Assembly (NCBI RefSeq): GCF_007830265.1
Contig: NZ_VLKE01000001.1
Location: 6,324,001-6,388,000 of the forward strand
Direction of reading: 5' to 3'
Source: Micromonospora olivasterospora
Lineage (GTDB): Bacteria; Actinomycetota; Actinomycetes; Mycobacteriales; Micromonosporaceae
DNA: 64,000 nt
Under the pieces are notes generated by a model that was not told the DNA's origin, made no database searches, and saw nothing but the letters and a program-made list of their open reading frames with translations. Shown here in pieces: positions 63,301 through 64,000 of this stretch (the first letter of the stretch is position 1; each line of letters starts with the position of its first letter). Position numbers and translations under genes: made by a program.

Positions 63301-64000
63301 ATGACACCGACTCCCGAACCTGGTGCCGACGAGATGCATCGGTTCGACGACCTCTACCAGGTTTCTCGGTCCGAAGCCATCGTCGAGGACGACGAGTTCC
63401 TCAAGCACATGGCGGCCGGCTCGGAGCTGCCCGTCCTGCTCGCTGCGCTGGCGGCAGCTCTCGGCGACACGTCGATCCTGCACGCGGACCTCCAACCGCC
63501 CCTGACGCCAATGGACACGCAGCCGCACCCGCACGGTGGGATGTCGGAGGAGCAGAAGGAGAAGGCCGTTGCCGTCGCCCTCTCTGCGCTGACCGTCCTG
63601 CGCGACAAGGGGATCACCACGGTCGACGTGCTGCCGGACGAGACAGTTCGAGAGATCCTCCACTACCTCAGCGGCGGGCGAGAGGAGTGGTATCGGATGC
63701 TGACCCATGAGCTCGACCTCGCAACCGACAAGGGCGGCCGGCCGTCCTGGAGGTTCGGGGACGTCGCGAAGGGGCGACCGTTCCCCACCCTCATCATCGG
63801 CGCGGGTGTCGCGGGGATCGCCGCCGCTCACCGGTTCGCCCAGGCGGAAGTGCCGTTCACCCTGATCGAGGCCAACACGTCCGTGGGCGGTACGTGGGCG
63901 AAGAACACCTATCCCGGGGTCCGGCTCGACACTCCCACCTTCGGATACTCCTACTCGTTCGCGCAGCGCGGGGACTGGCCGCACCAGTTCGCGCAGGGCG
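63301..64000 (+). CDS. Flavin-dependent Baeyer-Villiger-type monooxygenase, N-terminal part (cut by window end)
   Basis: 233 codons from ATG 63301, preceded by AAGGAGGT at 63283-63290. The first 160 residues are an acidic extension like that of 4-hydroxyacetophenone monooxygenase. The FAD-binding motif IIGAGVAGIAAAHRF starts near residue 165, followed by TLIEANTSVGGTWAKNTYPG and RLDTPTFGYSYSF, typical of class B flavoprotein monooxygenases. The fingerprint FxGxxxHxxxWP would lie beyond the window. It probably inserts oxygen next to a ketone using NADPH. Confidence 0.87.
   Translation, partial: MTPTPEPGADEMHRFDDLYQVSRSEAIVEDDEFLKHMAAGSELPVLLAALAAALGDTSILHADLQPPLTPMDTQPHPHGGMSEEQKEKAVAVALSALTVLRDKGITTVDVLPDETVREILHYLSGGREEWYRMLTHELDLATDKGGRPSWRFGDVAKGRPFPTLIIGAGVAGIAAAHRFAQAEVPFTLIEANTSVGGTWAKNTYPGVRLDTPTFGYSYSFAQRGDWPHQFAQG

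Overview
The window is very GC-rich DNA with actinobacterial gene families (sortase-type LPxTG protein, Pro/Thr-rich Ser/Thr kinase, DUF574-type methyltransferase, IS701-type insertion sequence, MIO ammonia-lyase with a Cys-Ser-Gly triad, pntA/pntB and etfBA). It looks like the chromosome of a filamentous actinomycete, most likely Micromonosporaceae. The genus is inferred from gene style; no rRNA or tRNA gene is present to anchor it.

Layout. (1) 1-11.5 kb: an organosulfur/sulfonate cluster with a flavin reductase tail, an SsuA/C/B-type importer, three luciferase-like monooxygenases, an aldo/keto reductase, an FMN reductase and a secreted vanadium-haloperoxidase-like enzyme, closed by a LysR regulator and a YeiH-type exporter. 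(2) 11.6-13.5 kb: a DEAD-box helicase preceded by a leader hairpin. (3) 13.5-16.9 kb: a gene graveyard containing a 5'-truncated methyltransferase, a response-regulator remnant, a frameshifted type II thioesterase, a broken VanX-type dipeptidase and a D-Ala/D-Lac ligase with an internal deletion. (4) 16.9-27 kb: an LPxTG surface protein, small genes, a kinase with a membrane-anchored partner, a secreted Trp-rich propeller/lectin-like protein, UPF0158, a frameshifted DinB protein and LtrA. (5) 27.5-43.8 kb: the accessory core. Two tyrosine-recombinase cassettes of identical design (integrase, XRE regulator, zinc-ribbon partner, joined by 4-bp overlaps) flank a giant gene of about 2,838 codons. 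That gene encodes a helical N-terminal region, Pro-rich linkers and eight exact 112-residue winged-helix-like repeats. A coiled-coil gene with a (GGT)11 tract and a 5'-truncated aminoglycoside phosphotransferase sit at the borders of the second cassette. (6) 43.8-50 kb: a nearly leaderless ArsR-SRPBCC gene with a palindromic operator, a DHFR-like protein, remnants of GGDEF/EAL, DUF1963 and TPR genes, and a complete IS701-family element whose CTAA target duplication contains the stop codon of an IclR gene. (7) 50-59 kb: hutH-hutU under that IclR regulator, etfB-etfA, and pntA-pntB. (8) 59-64 kb: a four-gene operon (SnoaL-like, FAD oxidoreductase, imidazolonepropionase, SDR) divergent from a Baeyer-Villiger-type monooxygenase cut by the window end.

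The most unusual object is the giant repeat-bearing gene between the recombinase cassettes. Its coding sequence is interrupted by one missing base in a G run. Similar single-base indels, mostly in G/C runs, interrupt several other genes here, so some apparent pseudogenes may be sequencing errors. The large internal deletions and the in-frame TGA in the second recombinase cassette cannot be explained that way.
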